From Zonotrichia leucophrys gambelii (taxonomy: Eukaryota; Chordata; Aves; Passeriformes; Passerellidae), in contig NC_088171.1 of NCBI RefSeq assembly GCF_028769735.1, positions 139,521,917 through 139,585,916 of the forward strand: a DNA stretch of 64,000 nucleotides, written 5' to 3'. The first letter of the stretch is position 1, and every line of letters begins with the position of its first letter. This document shows, one piece after another, positions 32,211-45,389 of the stretch. Under the pieces are notes generated by a model, which was not told the origin of the DNA, made no database searches, and saw nothing but the letters and a program-made list of their open reading frames with translations. Both the position numbers and the translations under genes were made by a program.

Positions 32211-35200
32211 AGTCATCTATATGTTGTATCACACATTCCTCTATTCCTTATTCTACTCTATCATGCATCCTGAATGCAATTTTAATTGTTTGTTTGTACA
32301 CTAAACATGCATTGATATTTTCATTGTTAAAAGCACCACACTTTGCAGTCATTCAACATATCTTCAGAGAATGTATCTTTTGATTTCTCCTTTTAAATAC
32401 TTTCTTCACATAACACTGGTGTTTTCTACAGGCAATCTGCTTTGGTTTTCAGTTACCTAACATAACTAGTTCCATACTATTTCAGTTGCACAGCTACAAT
32501 GATTTGAGATCAATTCTTTCAGGCTGGCATAACATTTCATTATCTTGAATAATTTTAATTTGATTTTTAAAAGAGATATTTTTAGAGTGCTTTTCCCCCT
32601 TAAATAAATAAATGAAGCAGTGCCTCTACTAATGCAGATGTACTAAATATGGGTCTGTATGTATTAAATAACTAGCTACAAACAGAAGTATATTATTTTG
32701 AAATATTAAAACTGTTTTAAGTTGTCTTCATTCATTGTTGATACAGGAGGAAAAATATGACTTGGTTCTTTTTATTCTGAATTCTAGGAAAATTTGAATA
32801 TTGAGGGTTTTGAGATTCTCTGTGTCTCCTTAAAGACCTGTGAACCTTCATTAAGTATTAGTTACTTCCTTTTGTGCCATGTGGTGTGTCTACTTGTCCT
32901 TTCAAAGCACTTTTCCCTTCCTAATATCAAGACCATTTCTATGACTCTGATGTTACTGGTATAAGGTCACTTTTCATCTACAGTTGATCTTATTTAAAGA
33001 GGAGCTTAGAACCATAAAGTCTTTACAATCCCAAAGGGAACACCATTTGTTTCAGGAAATTCACATTTAAAAGTATAAGTGCGGTTTAAAGATTTGAATT
33101 TTAAGCACACAAGAGAGAAAAGTTTTATATAACTCTGCATACAATCTCTTTTGTGAGTAAAAAAAGTTCACCTATTTTACCTACAGTCCTTTTTACTTTT
33201 TTTTTTTATTTTGTACCAATAAGTATTGAAAACAATTTGGTTTTTTTAAAGAAAGCAAATATAAACACTGTCTGAAATGTTTCCTAAAAAATAAAAAAAA
33301 GGTTATATTGTTGTGTCGCCTACTGATTATTTGCTTTTAAAATCCTACCAGATTGTTAGGTTGAGCTGTAGTTCAAGGAAATGACAGGAAAAAATATTGT
33401 ATGAACTGTTAATATTTTTGTCTGTATTCCATTAAGGATGTCTTGAGTAATCTAACTATAAGAAATATTTTTGTTGTACAACAATATCTTTCAAGGTGAA
33501 GCCTGAATTAATTAGAAATATAATCAGGTTTTATACCTTTTCCACTATTCAGTCTGTAACTCTCTTAGGCTCTACAAACAATTCATTATAATTCAGCAGT
33601 ATGATATAAAAGGTCTTGAAGGTTGTTGGGTTATTTTATTCACCTCCACTATCTTTTAAAGTAAATTCATATTCATAAAACCTAACACGTTTCTTACTGT
33701 CTGGAAGAAATTCTTCTGACAATTGTTTTAAGAAGTAAGAGCTAAAGTTAAAGATAAAAATTAAGTTTATAAATTAAGATATAATAAAAAATGGACAAAT
33801 CAAGGAATGCATAAATATTTGACAAATTCATGTAAACAGTTTTAATGTGGATGGAGAAATAAAAATTATGCAACACTTCCCTTGTCTTTATGTTGACATG
33901 AATTTAGATCTAATTAACTAATTATGTATTATACTGCATTATATTGATTTTTTTCACAATGACTACTACTTTAGATTTAGCCAATACTTAAACCATTGCC
34001 ATTTCAAAAATGACTTGGCTCCTGGAATTTGGATTCAATAGAAAGTGAAATAGGAAAATTAAAATTTACTCTTCTGTTCAACCATTTTGGACATTGGATA
34101 AAATTAATCTGATCAGAACATGTTATAGAAAGTGGTTATAATGAACAGTGATAATATGCTCCCAAAAGGTCTCTTTGATTGTATATCATACCTGATGGTG
34201 GCCATTGGCAAAAAATGAAAAACGAAACAAAAGCAAAAAACCCAAGCAAATTGATGATTCTATGTTCCATCCTATGTGATACTTTGAAACCTCTGGTTTT
34301 CTTTGGCTAAAAAGACAAGTCTAGCCCCAGAGCCTGAGAACTGAAGGTCTGATTAAGGCCTTCCAACACTAAAAACTTTACAATTTTATTTTACAACAGC
34401 TATTCAGTCTAGGAGAGTAGCAGAAAATACAGCAATAGCAGCCTGGTATATACTCAAGTATGAGAAACTACAAGTCAGCAGTGATTCCCTTTGCCTTCTG
34501 TGCAATCAGAATCCTCCCATCCAAGAGAGGTCAACAACCATATTGCAGCTTCTTGGTTAATTGGCAAATTTCCTACCTTTGCCACATCGTTACAGTCTGT
34601 CTTCTGGGAGCTGCTGGCAAATTTCTGAACAGGAAATCCTGATAATATCGTCTACTAGGATTGTGAGGCATGCTCAGCTCTCAAAGTTAATTTTTGGCTC
34701 TCTGGAGACTCACATGTATTCAGATGCACTGGGTATATTTGACTTGTGTTTGAAAGCTACTGTTACTTTAAAATAAGAGGAGTTTATACAGAAATTACAG
34801 GATTTGTAGAGCTTTTGTGCAGAGATAAATCGATTTTTTTTCTTACATTTGATGTGAACATCATGATGAATATATTGCTTTCCCCTTTTGTTTGTCCAAA
34901 TTTATTAATTTATAAATTTAAATAAAATAAACTGTATACGCATACTGAATGCATTAATTAGCAAAAAATCATCTTTCATTCAGGATTCTTACAGAAACCA
35001 CAGTTCTGTGTGTATGTATGTGTTATCTGAGGAAATTTGCATTAGGTTTTCACTTCTGATTTTTTAATCTTTGTAAATTTCAAACCCAATTCCATTTCTT
35101 AGAAGACTGCCGATGCTGCAGATATAAATTTCTCTCATATTTTGAGAGAATAGTTGACTAATGAACGAGGAAAAGAGACCTCATTGAGAAAATAATTTGT

Positions 35201-35382
35201 TAGATACCTGAAAAAATCAAGTTGGACTTATTACTGAACATTGAGAATCTCCAGGAAGAAAAACACCGCATCTCCCAATCTAGGTGAGAAAAACATTAAA
35301 GCCAAACCTTCCATGCAATGCAATTCTTCACTTCTTAATTTGCCTTTTGGAACTGAGCACAGAGTTTCACAAATGTCTTCCC
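32211..35382. other. AT-rich DNA, no gene recognised
   Basis: Highly AT-rich with many homopolymers (for example A/T runs at 33195-33300). No exon, RNA gene or transposon was recognised. Confidence 0.6.
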
Positions 35383-35644
35383 TCTTGTGACCAACGACAG
35401 GACCTGGGGCAATGGCATGAAGCTGAGTCAGGGGAGGTTTAGGTTGGACATCAGGGGAAGGTTCCCCACCCAGAGGGTGTTTGGGCTCTGGAACAGCTCC
35501 CCAGGGAAGTGGTCACAGCACCAAGCTTGACAGAGCTCTCAGATACATGGTGTGTCTCCTGGGGATGGTGATCTGCAGGGCTGGGAGTTGGATGCAGTCA
35601 TCCTGATGGGCCCTTTCTAACTCAGGATATTCCGTGATTCTATG
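35383..35644 (+). mobile_element. CR1 LINE 3' fragment
   Basis: The blocks AGGGGAGGTTTAGGTTGGAC, ATCAGGGGAAGGTTCC, CTGGAACAGCTCCCCAGGGA, AGTGGTCACAGCACCAAGC, GAGTTGGATGCAGTC and TCAGGATATTCCGTGATTC follow the order of the 3' end of bird CR1. They include the region equivalent to the very end of ORF2 plus the 3' untranslated region. The tail is of the GGATATTCTGTGATTCTATG type, like the copy at 4588-4690, and unlike the GATCTTGGAGGTC type at 27820 and 40433. So at least two CR1 subfamilies are represented. No open frame of ORF2 is kept. Confidence 0.92.
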
Positions 35645-38600
35645 CTGCTGTGAAATGTAACTGAGAACACCACTTAGATCTGACTTGTAACATCTCATAT
35701 AATCTATTTTGGAAAAACTGGAAACTTCATTTCTATTAAGAATAGAAGACATTGTCTGCCCAAAAAAGATTAATGCTGTAAAAGAAATAGGACCAAAATA
35801 ATGAGCACTGGGATTCCTAAATTCTACATCTCCTCTGGCCTCCTTTAGGTATTAAAAAAAAAAAAAAGAAATCCCTTTCCCTCTCCAAGTGCAAGGTCTC
35901 ATGCCCTGTGTCCTACTAGGTCAGCTCTGCCACTCCCTTGGTATTTCCAGTCTAAAACTTCCTCACGAAAATCATGTTTTCATTCTTTCTTTAAATATTA
36001 GTAACATGATGTCAACATTTCTTTTGTCTACACATTAAGAAGTATTTCTGTTAAGTGCATTTAGAACATTTTTTTCTTGTACTTTTGTATACTTTGCCAA
36101 ACACAAAGGTGTTTTATTATGATGATCATAATGTACACAATTATGAAACACTTAGGTATACTTATAAAACAAATACATTCAACTAATAAGATGTTGTACA
36201 AGCACTTTTAGAGTTTCACAGAAATTCCAATGTCTCAGGGTCTGTTACTTCCAAAAGAAGAAATTTCGGGGGGGGGAATAGTCAAAGTAAAAAGGCTGAG
36301 AGAAGAAAGTTCAAATTAAAAGACAAGAAAAATCTTTGATTCTGTAATGTATATATAAAAACCATACAAAATACAAAAGCTAATATTCTAATTCCAAAAC
36401 TTTTCACAGATCTTATCAAAATGCAATGCACAGTCTTTACCTAAATAATTCACCTCTTCCTACTCAGAGGGACTATGGCAGTAAAAGGTGCAACATGATC
36501 CTTAATTGCTGCCATTTATTTGAATTTCTTATGTTAAAAAAAATTGGCTCTGTTCCTGGCTCATGTTCTCAGAGAAGGTAATTTGAGTAGCAAATTATCT
36601 TCACAGCAATTCCCAGTGCTTACAGGTAACTTAGATTTGTATGTGTGTGTGTTTTTTTTTTTTTTAATGGGAGCATTTTCCAAACTATTCTGTGAAATAC
36701 TTTAATCGATATGCACATAGTGATTTAAGATTGTGTCCACGACTCCATTATTTCAAAAGGTCACTTGTTTATGACTGTGTGTATACAGGCACTATTACTG
36801 TTATGGCTCCTATTAATAATAATGTTTAATCCAATTCAATTTTATGAGTGGAATACTTCCACTGGCTTTGACTATCATACAGGTCTGATCAGTAATTATT
36901 AGAGTTATCTTTGTATTTATTTTTGCACTATTGTCCCATGCTTAGACATTTCCCTACCCCTACTTCTTCATTTAGTTTACCTTAGAGACTGTTTTACAAA
37001 GAAAGTCAATAATTTCAAAATTCTCCTTGACCTCATCTATTAATGGGCCTACTGTATAATTTTATTCTCATCTACTTTTTTTTCCCAGTTTATTCATGGA
37101 TTTTTATCTGCAAACCTGTTCAAAATTAGATGACTTTGCTGAATCAAAACATTATTGTAAAGGACTACTCACGAGTGCAGGACCCTATCAAGACTTTTGG
37201 GAAATGCACGGGTATTGATGTGAAAACAAAAATAGGCATGTTGAAAACCCACATATGCAGCTTCTGCAGGGCATTTCTAGAGCCAGGCAAAACATTCATC
37301 AGCATTTTCTCTCAAACACAACCAGCAGTACCATGAAGAACAGCAGCTCTAACAACAGACACTCCATTGCTGAATAAATATTGAATGATGAGTCTGCTAC
37401 CATCATCCATTCTCCTGACAATCTACTGGGAATTTGATGCACTGCCTGAAAATCCTCCAGGAAATCTGAGAGGGTTAATTCTTAAATCACATATTTGACA
37501 TCTATGGGAAGTGTTGTTTACCCTTCTGGTGAATCTTACCTGGCTTTCTTGCTTGGAGAAGTTCAACACCTCTGTGTTCAGCAAATAATTTTTCTTTTAA
37601 GACTGAAAGATGATGTATGTGTTTCAAGCATTTTACTCAAGCAATGGTTTGAGAAACATTAGTTTCTTGAGAAGTTGAATTTATCTGATTTAAAGGCTAT
37701 TTAATTTTTATGATATAATGACAAATTTAGTCATTAAGAAGGTCAAACAGTGTGATCAACATTCCAAGTCCTTCAAGGAAAAAGTGTGTTTAAATTCTAC
37801 TTTTTTCTATGCTCCGAAAAAAAAAAAAAATATAACCAGTACTCTGACTAAATTGAATAAGCCTAAACATACAATCCAATGTAGTATTCTGCATGATAAG
37901 AACAATTGGCTGCATCGTTGTATAACCTCTGGAATTGTTTCACTCTTTAAATGTAACTTTTATGGGCTTTTTGAACATTAGGCATAGCTGGTAAGTCATA
38001 TAGCTCTGGGAGGTCTTATGAAGCCCCTGTATGAAACAGTCATATTGTTTCAATGATAAAAATAGAAAGAGTTTATGAACAATAAACAAATTCATTTCAG
38101 AAAAATTAAAGGTTTTAAGGAAGAAGTGGTAGCTGTTACCAGTGTAAATAATATAAAGCAATTATCTGTAATGTTTAAATTTTTGTAGATCATACCTTAT
38201 AACCCCAAGTTTACTGGTCTGTCTTTTGTAGAAAAAGTAAGCTGTGCACAGCTAAAATTAACAGAATGTACAAGTATGGAGTTTTTTCTTGATTTGATTG
38301 CCTGGGTTTTAAGTTTCTTATGTTATAGAGAATTATCAAATGGGATGTACATGTTCTTTACATAACTGGCCTCAGTTTTACCTACCTCTCACTTATTCTG
38401 AAAGAGGTATAAAATAATCTAGTGGGAGAAAAAATAAACTGGGGGGAGGAGGAAAATGTCTCTTTTCTTACATCCAATCTAAGTGTTGAAGAATGTCTGC
38501 AGCCCAAGGTGAGAGAGAGGAAAATGGAATTAAAATAACATTAGCTAGATTATATAAAAACACTATTAAACCAAAAAGAAGATATTTTGTGAGATGTTTT

Positions 38601-40432
38601 TAAATCCTAGTGCTTGCATTCAAAGAAAATTTGTAATTGTAATTTTTTTGCTATTTTGAATATTAAACACAAATGACATGGGGTTTTTTGTTTTAGGCAA
38701 ATTCTGCTAGACTTAAGTAATTACTGACTTCAGAGAACAACAGTTACTTCAGTGAAAGGCAGTAAATAGAAATAAATACTATATAAAAAGAGTAAGCTGC
38801 ACTAGAAAGAGTTCTACATGAGATTTCACCTCTAAATATAAAATCTCTTAAAATTTAATACTGCCATCAAAACTCCTGAAATGTTTTCTGACTTTTTTGT
38901 TTTTCTATTTTCTTTGCTTACAAAACAATGGAAAACCAAAGGAAGGCCTCTTTATAGAAAATTAGTATTTACAGCACAGAGTAATAAGTTTGTGTATTGA
39001 AAAAACCCTGTTAATCAGGTTAATATTGTCTATAGACATAAAATACTAATATAGAATAATATAGTGCATTAAAACCAAGATGTTAGTAGAATTACTTGTA
39101 TATCTTAATTAATTTTATTTTCCTTACTTGTTTAGCAAAATAAAAAATTACTTAGAAAGTGAATCCTATGAAGCATCAGGTATTTGTATGCATCCCACAC
39201 ATCCAAACTTCACTTGCTAATGAACTAATGATATTTAACCTGCTCTTTTAGTTACCATGCCTTTAGGTAGGCCTCCAGCTTTCCCAGTGATTTATCTTCC
39301 TGGCTCTGCACGATGTCCTGCTGTTACAATGCTGCCTCCTGCTATCACAGGGAATGCAGAGAAGCTCTTTCACTTCTCTGAAGATAATTGCAGGATTTCA
39401 GTCTCCAGAGCAACTAATCAATGTTCTACCAGTTTTCTGGGGAACTCAATTTTCCTTAAAAAAAAAAAAAGATTGAAAAGGATAAAAAGAAAAATCTCAT
39501 TTCATGCAGTAGTTTCAGAATATCTATACATTAAGGACAAGCGGTTTAATAATTCTAGAAGAGCTAATACTGAATATAATGGATTGTTATGGAAAACACT
39601 GTGGTTTTCTTAATTGTTTATTACTGCACTGTATGTACATACATGCTGATATAAAATCCCAGACCAACAATATATCTTGATTGTTGAATCTCTCTTATTT
39701 TGGAAAAGTCCTGTCATTACCCAGTTTTTAAAGTAATATTAAAATTCAAGCCAAATTTTAGCACTATATCCCCTGCTACAAAATCTGTTCACATTTTTCC
39801 TATATGTAATGTGAAATTAAGATATGCTGATTTAGACATTTCCATATAATCACAAGTTTAGTATCTACCAATATGCTTATTTACATGAGTAGTACTGTAG
39901 TGCTTAGGTTCCTGTATAAACACAAGCTAATGCTTAATATTGGCAGCACCAAATATTATCAATGACTGTAGAAAACAGATTATCTCAACTAGGTAAACCA
40001 GGGATAGCCTCTTTCCAGGCCACAATTTTGAAAGGAACAGAAAAGGCAGAATTAAATTAATGAAGCAAAATAATTATATTAGATAAGTCAAGGTAATGCC
40101 TCCCTTTCCTGCTTTCCTCATGGAATATAGAAATAGGAATAGGGATGTGCTGTCTTCCCTTTTTTCTTCTCTATTTTTGTGTTACCTCTTTGGCAGATAA
40201 CATCTGTTTTATTTATGCCATGAGTAGATATGGGGAATGAGGTGGCCAGGTTTGTCTTGGAGGGGACATTGTCACTTATGGGAAGAGGAGAGATAATGAG
40301 GATATTGTGATTTAGTCTGTTAGAAAAAGAGAACCTCTGTCTCTCAGATGGTCTTGACAGCCAAAAAATCGTCCAGTCCAGCTCTGTTGGAAAGGAGCTA
40401 AGTAACAAAGGTGAAATGTCCACACTGCTAAT
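35645..40432. other. AT-rich DNA, no gene recognised
   Basis: No gene or identified transposon. Simple-sequence features include A runs at about 35853-35868 and 37818-37830, a G9 run at 36268-36276, and a TG/T run near 36640-36665. The open frame of 118 codons at 39257-39613 crosses an A13 homopolymer and becomes Lys/Arg-rich there, so it is a low-complexity artefact. Confidence 0.6.
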
Positions 40433-40505
40433 GAGCATGGTGCGATTAAGTCAAAGATTGTGCTTGATGATCTTGGAGGTCTTTTCCAGCTCCAATGACT
40501 CTATG
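40433..40505 (+). mobile_element. CR1 LINE 3' end fragment
   Basis: About 70 bases of CR1 tail: GGTGCGATTAAGTCAAAGATTG, then TGATGATCTTGGAGGTCTTT and CCAATGACTCTATG. These match the standard bird CR1 ending in which the final ATTCTATG unit is mutated to ACTCTATG. The upstream 300 bases may contain more diverged CR1, but I could not align them. Confidence 0.88.
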
Positions 40506-43111
40506 TCTTGTCCATCTGCCTGAAGTAAAAAGTAAAGAGTAAATTGTAAAACTGCAATAGCTCAAACTTCAGCAAGATTTGTCACAGTTGATTCAGTCAG
40601 GGATACATTCAACAGCCTAAAGGAAAATTCCTATGCTTTTTGAGTCCCCCTAAATATCTGAAACAGCTGCATGGGACTCAAATATGGGACATATTTGAAA
40701 GATTCAGACATTAAATTTCAGAGATTAAACAGTATATGTGGGTCATCTCCAAGCAGGATAAAGTTTCCAGTCAGGCAAGTGAATCAAGTCCCTTAATGCT
40801 TAACTGCATGTCTTGTAAATCAAGCTCAGTGGTCTCTGATATGCACACCATCCCCCAGATTCTGAGTCTCCAAATTAAAATATAAATACTATACCTTTTT
40901 TATTACATCAGCTTTATATTCAAAACCTCACCAGATCTGTGTTGAAAACATATTCTCTTCTGCCTTCCACTTCATATGCATCAGCACTGTGACTTACATG
41001 CTTGCTACTTTGGCGGAAAAGCTTTTCCGTAGGAGAACTCTTAGAAGAGTGTTAGTGTCTCTCTCCTTAGGAGAACAAAATTTTAGATTTTAAAAATCTA
41101 ACTTCAGGCAATTAGGTTGTAATTTAAAAAATAATTCTCTATATCCCATCCCCAAGATACAGAAGATTCCAATAAGGAAATTATTTGAAAAAGGGAGAAA
41201 CAGTTTAGACCTTAAAAAAATTTTTGGAAGAAACCAAGTTTATTGCAGTGACAGAGGTGAAGTTGTAGAATTGTTCAAACTGAACATTTTGTTAGTCCCA
41301 AACCTACCTCATGGACAAAAAGAAGCACAGCATATACCTGGAGGAGGCAGGACCTTCCCACGATTCTTGTCAGGAAATGTACTAAGTTCATGGTTCCTCC
41401 TCAGTTTTTGGCTTTTTTTAGTGCCTTGATTCCTTCTTACTGGCTCCCAGCCCTGCTTCTGGTGCCACCTTGCCCAGCTCCAGGGGACATCATGGGTGAC
41501 TGCCTGTCCTATGGTGGCTGCCAGGTTTATCTGACCTTGTTAATCTGTGACCATCACGGAGGTTCAGCTCAGGCCAGACAATGGTCCCATGGCCAACAGT
41601 TTGCTGTTGGAGCAAGCTGGCAGCAGCTCTGCCTCAGGCTGAGCACAGCCCTGGCAGCCCAAATTGATACCTGCTGCCATTTTCTAGTGTCAGAACTCCA
41701 TTTGCTGACCAACCAGCGAGTTATGGTGTTTGGTTACAAGTCTGGCCTTGAATTTTCTTTAAATACAGAGCTCACTGGGTACAGTTTAATGATGTGTCTC
41801 TGAAGACACATCAACAATAACAAATGTTGGTGCTGCCTGTGTGTATTTGCGCTCTTTTGACAGAAACTTCATCTGGTAGAAGTCTGAACTGGTTGCTGAC
41901 CCTTTCTGTAATGTTCTGCTGCCTCTCTGTTCCTGCCTGCTTTGAGCACTTTCTTATCTATAAAGATTATTTATAGATGTTATTTAAGCCTAACATGTTA
42001 AGCATTCTCTTTTTCAAACCAATGGTTTGAAAGCGATTTCAGTATCAAAACTACAATGCTGCAGATTAATGAATTGCACAAAGCTTATTCTTGGCCTGTT
42101 CACACACATCATGTGGGTTGGTCTGTGGGATACATATTGGCCTTCTAGTAATAACACACAAGAATGTAGTGACCTGACCTATCACATTTAGTATGAGAGC
42201 TCCTTTCTCTCTGTTAGATATTTTGGAAGCTTGTGATAATTTAGAATTTTACTGAGCAAGAGACAGGGAAGGATGTGAAAAAACACACTGTAGAGCAGCT
42301 TGTTATTCAAGGTGATGTAAGTAGATGCTGTGAAAAAGAATATGCATTGCTGTTGAATTTTAAAAGTTGCACACCTATATATATTCATCTTCCAAAATGG
42401 AGGAGAAGAGATTAAGGAAACTAATATTTTTCAAGCTAGACACCAAGTCAAGTTTCATTTTTTAAAATATTTTGTGAATTCTGTCAATATATATAGAACA
42501 ATAAATGAAACTACCTTGTGCTCTTGCTAGTCTGGAATGATGCAAAACCTTGAGAAAAAAATACAGTACAGTAATTTATATAGAGAAAAGGGGAGGTATT
42601 TTACTGAAAGAATAAGCAGCTATTATATAATTTATTGATCAACTATAAATAATTTTTGGTAAGTATTAGTACTTTTTTAACCTCTAACATGACCTTAACT
42701 TATGAAAATGTCTGCTGAGTTTTACAACAGGACATCAAGGAAATAAATGGCTGGAATAAATGTTTATCTTTTGTTCCAAAGCACAACTTAACTTTGTTTG
42801 CTCACAAATGGTGCTCTTGATGAGAATAATAAATCTCTTTAGATGGGAGACAAAGTTCATATTTAAAAATGCAATTCAATATGGAGCTACCATGTAAATG
42901 AGTTGCCTGACTGAACTGGAAAAGATAAGGTGTTTCTTGTAAAAAGCTTGGAAACATGAGTAAGATGCAAGAGACAGTCAGGGGCAATGGTGTGAGAACT
43001 TGTGGGTAGAGACAGTTTAACCAGTATAACAAAAGCTGTGTGTGTAAGCAAGGGAATTAATTCACCCCTTCCTGTGGGCAAGCAGGGGTCCAGACATCCT
43101 CAGGAAAGCAA
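40506..43111. other. Unassigned DNA with one GC-richer island
   Basis: Mostly AT-rich. The island at about 41340-41820 is GC-richer and carries a 137-codon plus-strand open frame (41390-41803) with a hydrophobic start but no recognisable domain. It also contains the inverted repeat CCAACAG-TTTG-CTGTTGG at 41593-41610. It may be an unrecognised transposon. Two further small fold-backs lie at 41956-41978 (9-bp arms) and about 42015-42035 (TTTCAAACC-AAT-GGTTTGAAA). Confidence 0.5.
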
Positions 43112-43408
43112 AATCACAAAATCAGGTCCAGCCCATCACCCAACACCACCCTGTGCACTAGACCATGTCACTTGGTGTCCAGCCTAATCTTTCCTTACAC
43201 ACCTCCAGGTACAGTGACTCCATCACCTCCCTGGGCAGCTCATTTCAATATCTAATTATTCCTTCTGTGAAAAATTCTTCCTGAAACTTCCCCTGGTGCT
43301 GCTTGTGTGCTTTTGTCCTATTGCTTGTTTCCTGGGAGAAGAGGCTGACCTCCTTTTATGTAGTTGTAGAGAGCAATAGGGTCACTTATTCCTCCAGAAG
43401 AGGAATGT
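43112..43408 (-). mobile_element. CR1 LINE 3' fragment (minus)
   Basis: Plus-strand blocks in order are ATCAGGTCCAGCCCATCACC, CAACACCACCCTGTGCAC, GACCATGTCAC, CCTCCAGGTACAGTGACTCC, CACCTCCCTGGGCAG, AAATTCTTCCTGAAAC, TTGTCCTATTGCTTG, GAAGAGGCTGACCTCC and GTAGTTGTAGAGAGCAATAG. This is the reverse complement of the region spanning the CR1 ORF2 C-terminus into its 3' end. The CCTCCCTGGGCAG block is the antisense of the LPREV-type motif region. No open ORF2 frame is preserved. The very last tail repeats are not evident at the low-coordinate edge. Confidence 0.92.
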
Positions 43409-44489
43409 TATAGCTGCAAATGTCCTCCCTCTTACTTCTCCTACCCCCAGATTTATGTTTTAAACTTTGAGCGTGACAGCAGATGGTCTGGGATATCCCT
43501 AGGATATCTGGGATATCTACCCTTTGAGTAGATTTTGATGCTCTACTAGGTATGTAGAGGCCAGATGACTATAGCATAAATGTGGGTGTGGGCAGACAAC
43601 TTGTAAAGAGGTTGTCTTTGCAATATCAGTAAAGACCATATATGCTTATAATAATAGTAAAAGCCTGATTCAGCTTCCCTGGAAGAATATATGAATCCTC
43701 TCTCCCACAAGAATTGTGCTATCATAGATCTTATTAATAAAGGCAAAGTTTTGGAGATAAAAGTATAGATTAATCATGAGTGAGAATTTCAAGACTGACT
43801 TCAGTAAAAGAGATAGCAATCATCTAGACTACACCATTATCTAAATGCAGCAATCTGGAAAAACTGTGTCATGACCATGCTATCATGGTCAGACATTAAA
43901 TTAATATAGTAGAAATTTTATGCAGGAACAATAACTTTAGTGAAGAATGAAGAGTCTTGTCTTGCATACCAGTACCAATACAAAAATAAACTCAGAGTGA
44001 CTTAACCTGTCAGAAAGGTGTTAGTCAGAGTTATTATCATGGAATAACTATTATCCAATAAGTATTAGTGTTCAGACTATTTTGTTGATGGAAAGATTTT
44101 TAAAATTCTTTTTTATCTTATGGTTTGCTGTATGTTTTAATTTTGTAGCTCTTTGTGCTTACTGAAACTCAGCTACTGCCATGGGCAGCACTCAAACACA
44201 AAAATTTTCTTGTGAGATTGGTACAAAGTTTGGTGCAGGTAATAGATGGAGACAAATAGATTTTTTGAGTAACTGGAAAAACAACATCCCAACACAAACC
44301 TGAACTAGTTTATGTCTTAGATGACCAGGTGTTTAATTGTGGATAAACAGTTCTTAATCTAGATTTACCAGAAAAAATTTAGATTCCTAATGAACAATTA
44401 TTTCATCATTTGCTTTAAATTCATTATTAGATATGAGGGTACCTACAGTCACTGTGGAAGTGAAAGGAAGGCTATATTTTAAATATAAC
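43409..44489. other. Unassigned DNA, no gene recognised
   Basis: No gene was recognised. Three near-copies of GGATATC occur at 43490-43520 (GGGATATCC, GGATATCTGGGATATCT), a small local duplication. The rest is ordinary AT-rich sequence. Confidence 0.55.
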
Positions 44490-44772
44490 TAGAAGAGGGT
44501 TTGGGGCAGTGCTCCTGTGTGAGCAGAGGCAGGGGCTGCACACAGCCAGGTGTGGCTGGTCCCACCTGCCATGACGAGCACAGATGAGCCCTTCAGCCAA
44601 ACTGGTGGTGATTCGGTGGTAAGACATTTTTAAAAAGGCAAAATGTCAGAAAGCAGAGAGGACTAGGGGAGGAAAACAACAAACACAAGAAATGACCCTG
44701 TGCCCGCCAAGTTCATACTGAAGGAGGAGGTGCTTCAGGCACAAGGGCAGTGGGTCCCCTGTGGTCCATGGG
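44490..44772 (+). mobile_element. LTR family A, left half of interrupted copy
   Basis: This half contains CCTTCAGCCAAACTGGTGG, TGATTCGGTGGTAAGAC, ATTTTTAAAAAGGC (a TATA-like stretch) and GAAGGAGGAGGTGCTTCAGG. The layout matches the front half of the family A copy at 61793-62457, which has TCAATCAATGAAGCTGGTGG, TTTGTGGTAACC and AAAAAATATGG at the equivalent places. It stops at CATGGG (44767-44772), the duplicated target, and resumes after the inserted LTR at 45390. The left edge is approximate. Confidence 0.7.
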
Positions 44773-45172
44773 TGTGGGATCTCAGCACCTCAGGACTGAG
44801 GTGCCCAGCCACCGAGACCACCCTTGGGGGCTCGGGAGTCCTGGAATGTTGCCAGAAGTGTCTGGTGGCTGGACTTTGATCCTGCACAGGAGACGACACC
44901 TGTATGAGGATAGGAGGATTTCACCGGGGTGAATGGTGAAGGGATTAGTTAATTAGAGGGTGAGACACAGGGTTTAGGATTTCTGTACAGGGGGGTTTAG
45001 AGAAGTAAGATGGAGGAATTGGGGCGTGTCCTGTCCTTCTTCTTCTTCTTCTTCTCCTCCATCTTCTGTGGTGATGGTGGCACTTTGGGATTGGTCATTA
45101 CTAAAAGTGCACCGGACAATAAGGGGAAAGGTATTGGGGAAAAATGATAAATATTGTACACACAACTTTGGG

Positions 45173-45180
45173 TATAAAGA
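45173..45180 (+). promoter_or_regulatory. TATA box of the solo LTR
   Basis: TATAAAGA inside GGGTATAAAGATAGG, about 100 bases before the AATAAA at 45275. It is the expected core promoter of the LTR, read on the plus strand. Whether it still drives transcription cannot be told from sequence. Confidence 0.6.
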
Positions 45181-45274
45181 TAGGTGACTGCCTGAAGGGC
45201 GAGACAGTGTGCTCATGGCTGGCTGCTGAGCAGACCTCTGTCGGGCCGAAAGAAAATATTTTCGATAAACAATT

Positions 45275-45280
45275 AATAAA
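45275..45280 (+). terminator. Polyadenylation signal of the solo LTR
   Basis: A canonical AATAAA lies about 110 bases before the LTR end, as expected for the R region of a retroviral LTR. Confidence 0.65.
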
Positions 45281-45389
45281 CATAGAGACCGAAAGAAGAA
45301 CTGAAGCCTCTTCTCGTCCTTTGATACACGGGCTGCCCCAAGGCCACTCCGGGCCTTTCCAGGCCCTCCAAACAGCCAAAAACCGGACA

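Larger units (their letters stand above)
44773..45389 (+). mobile_element. Solo ERV LTR, 617 bp, with 6-bp target duplication
   Basis: The element starts TGTGGGATCTCAGC and ends AAAACCGGACA, the TG...CA termini of a retroviral LTR. It is bounded on both sides by CATGGG (44767-44772 and 45390-45395), a 6-bp target duplication of the length made by alpha- and beta-type (ERVK-like) retroviral integrases. Inside are a pyrimidine run of CTT units (about 45037-45060), TATAAAGA (45173-45180) and AATAAA (45275-45280) within ATTAATAAACATAG, giving a U3-R-U5 layout. No gag, pol or env flanks it, so the provirus has been reduced to one LTR, presumably by recombination between its two ends. The open frames of up to 138 codons inside are not genes. 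The intact signals and exact duplication suggest it is younger than its host repeat. Confidence 0.93.

Noticed and set aside
39257..39613. 118-codon plus-strand frame
   Set aside because: The basic second half comes from an A13 run and following A-rich DNA; no recognisable protein family.
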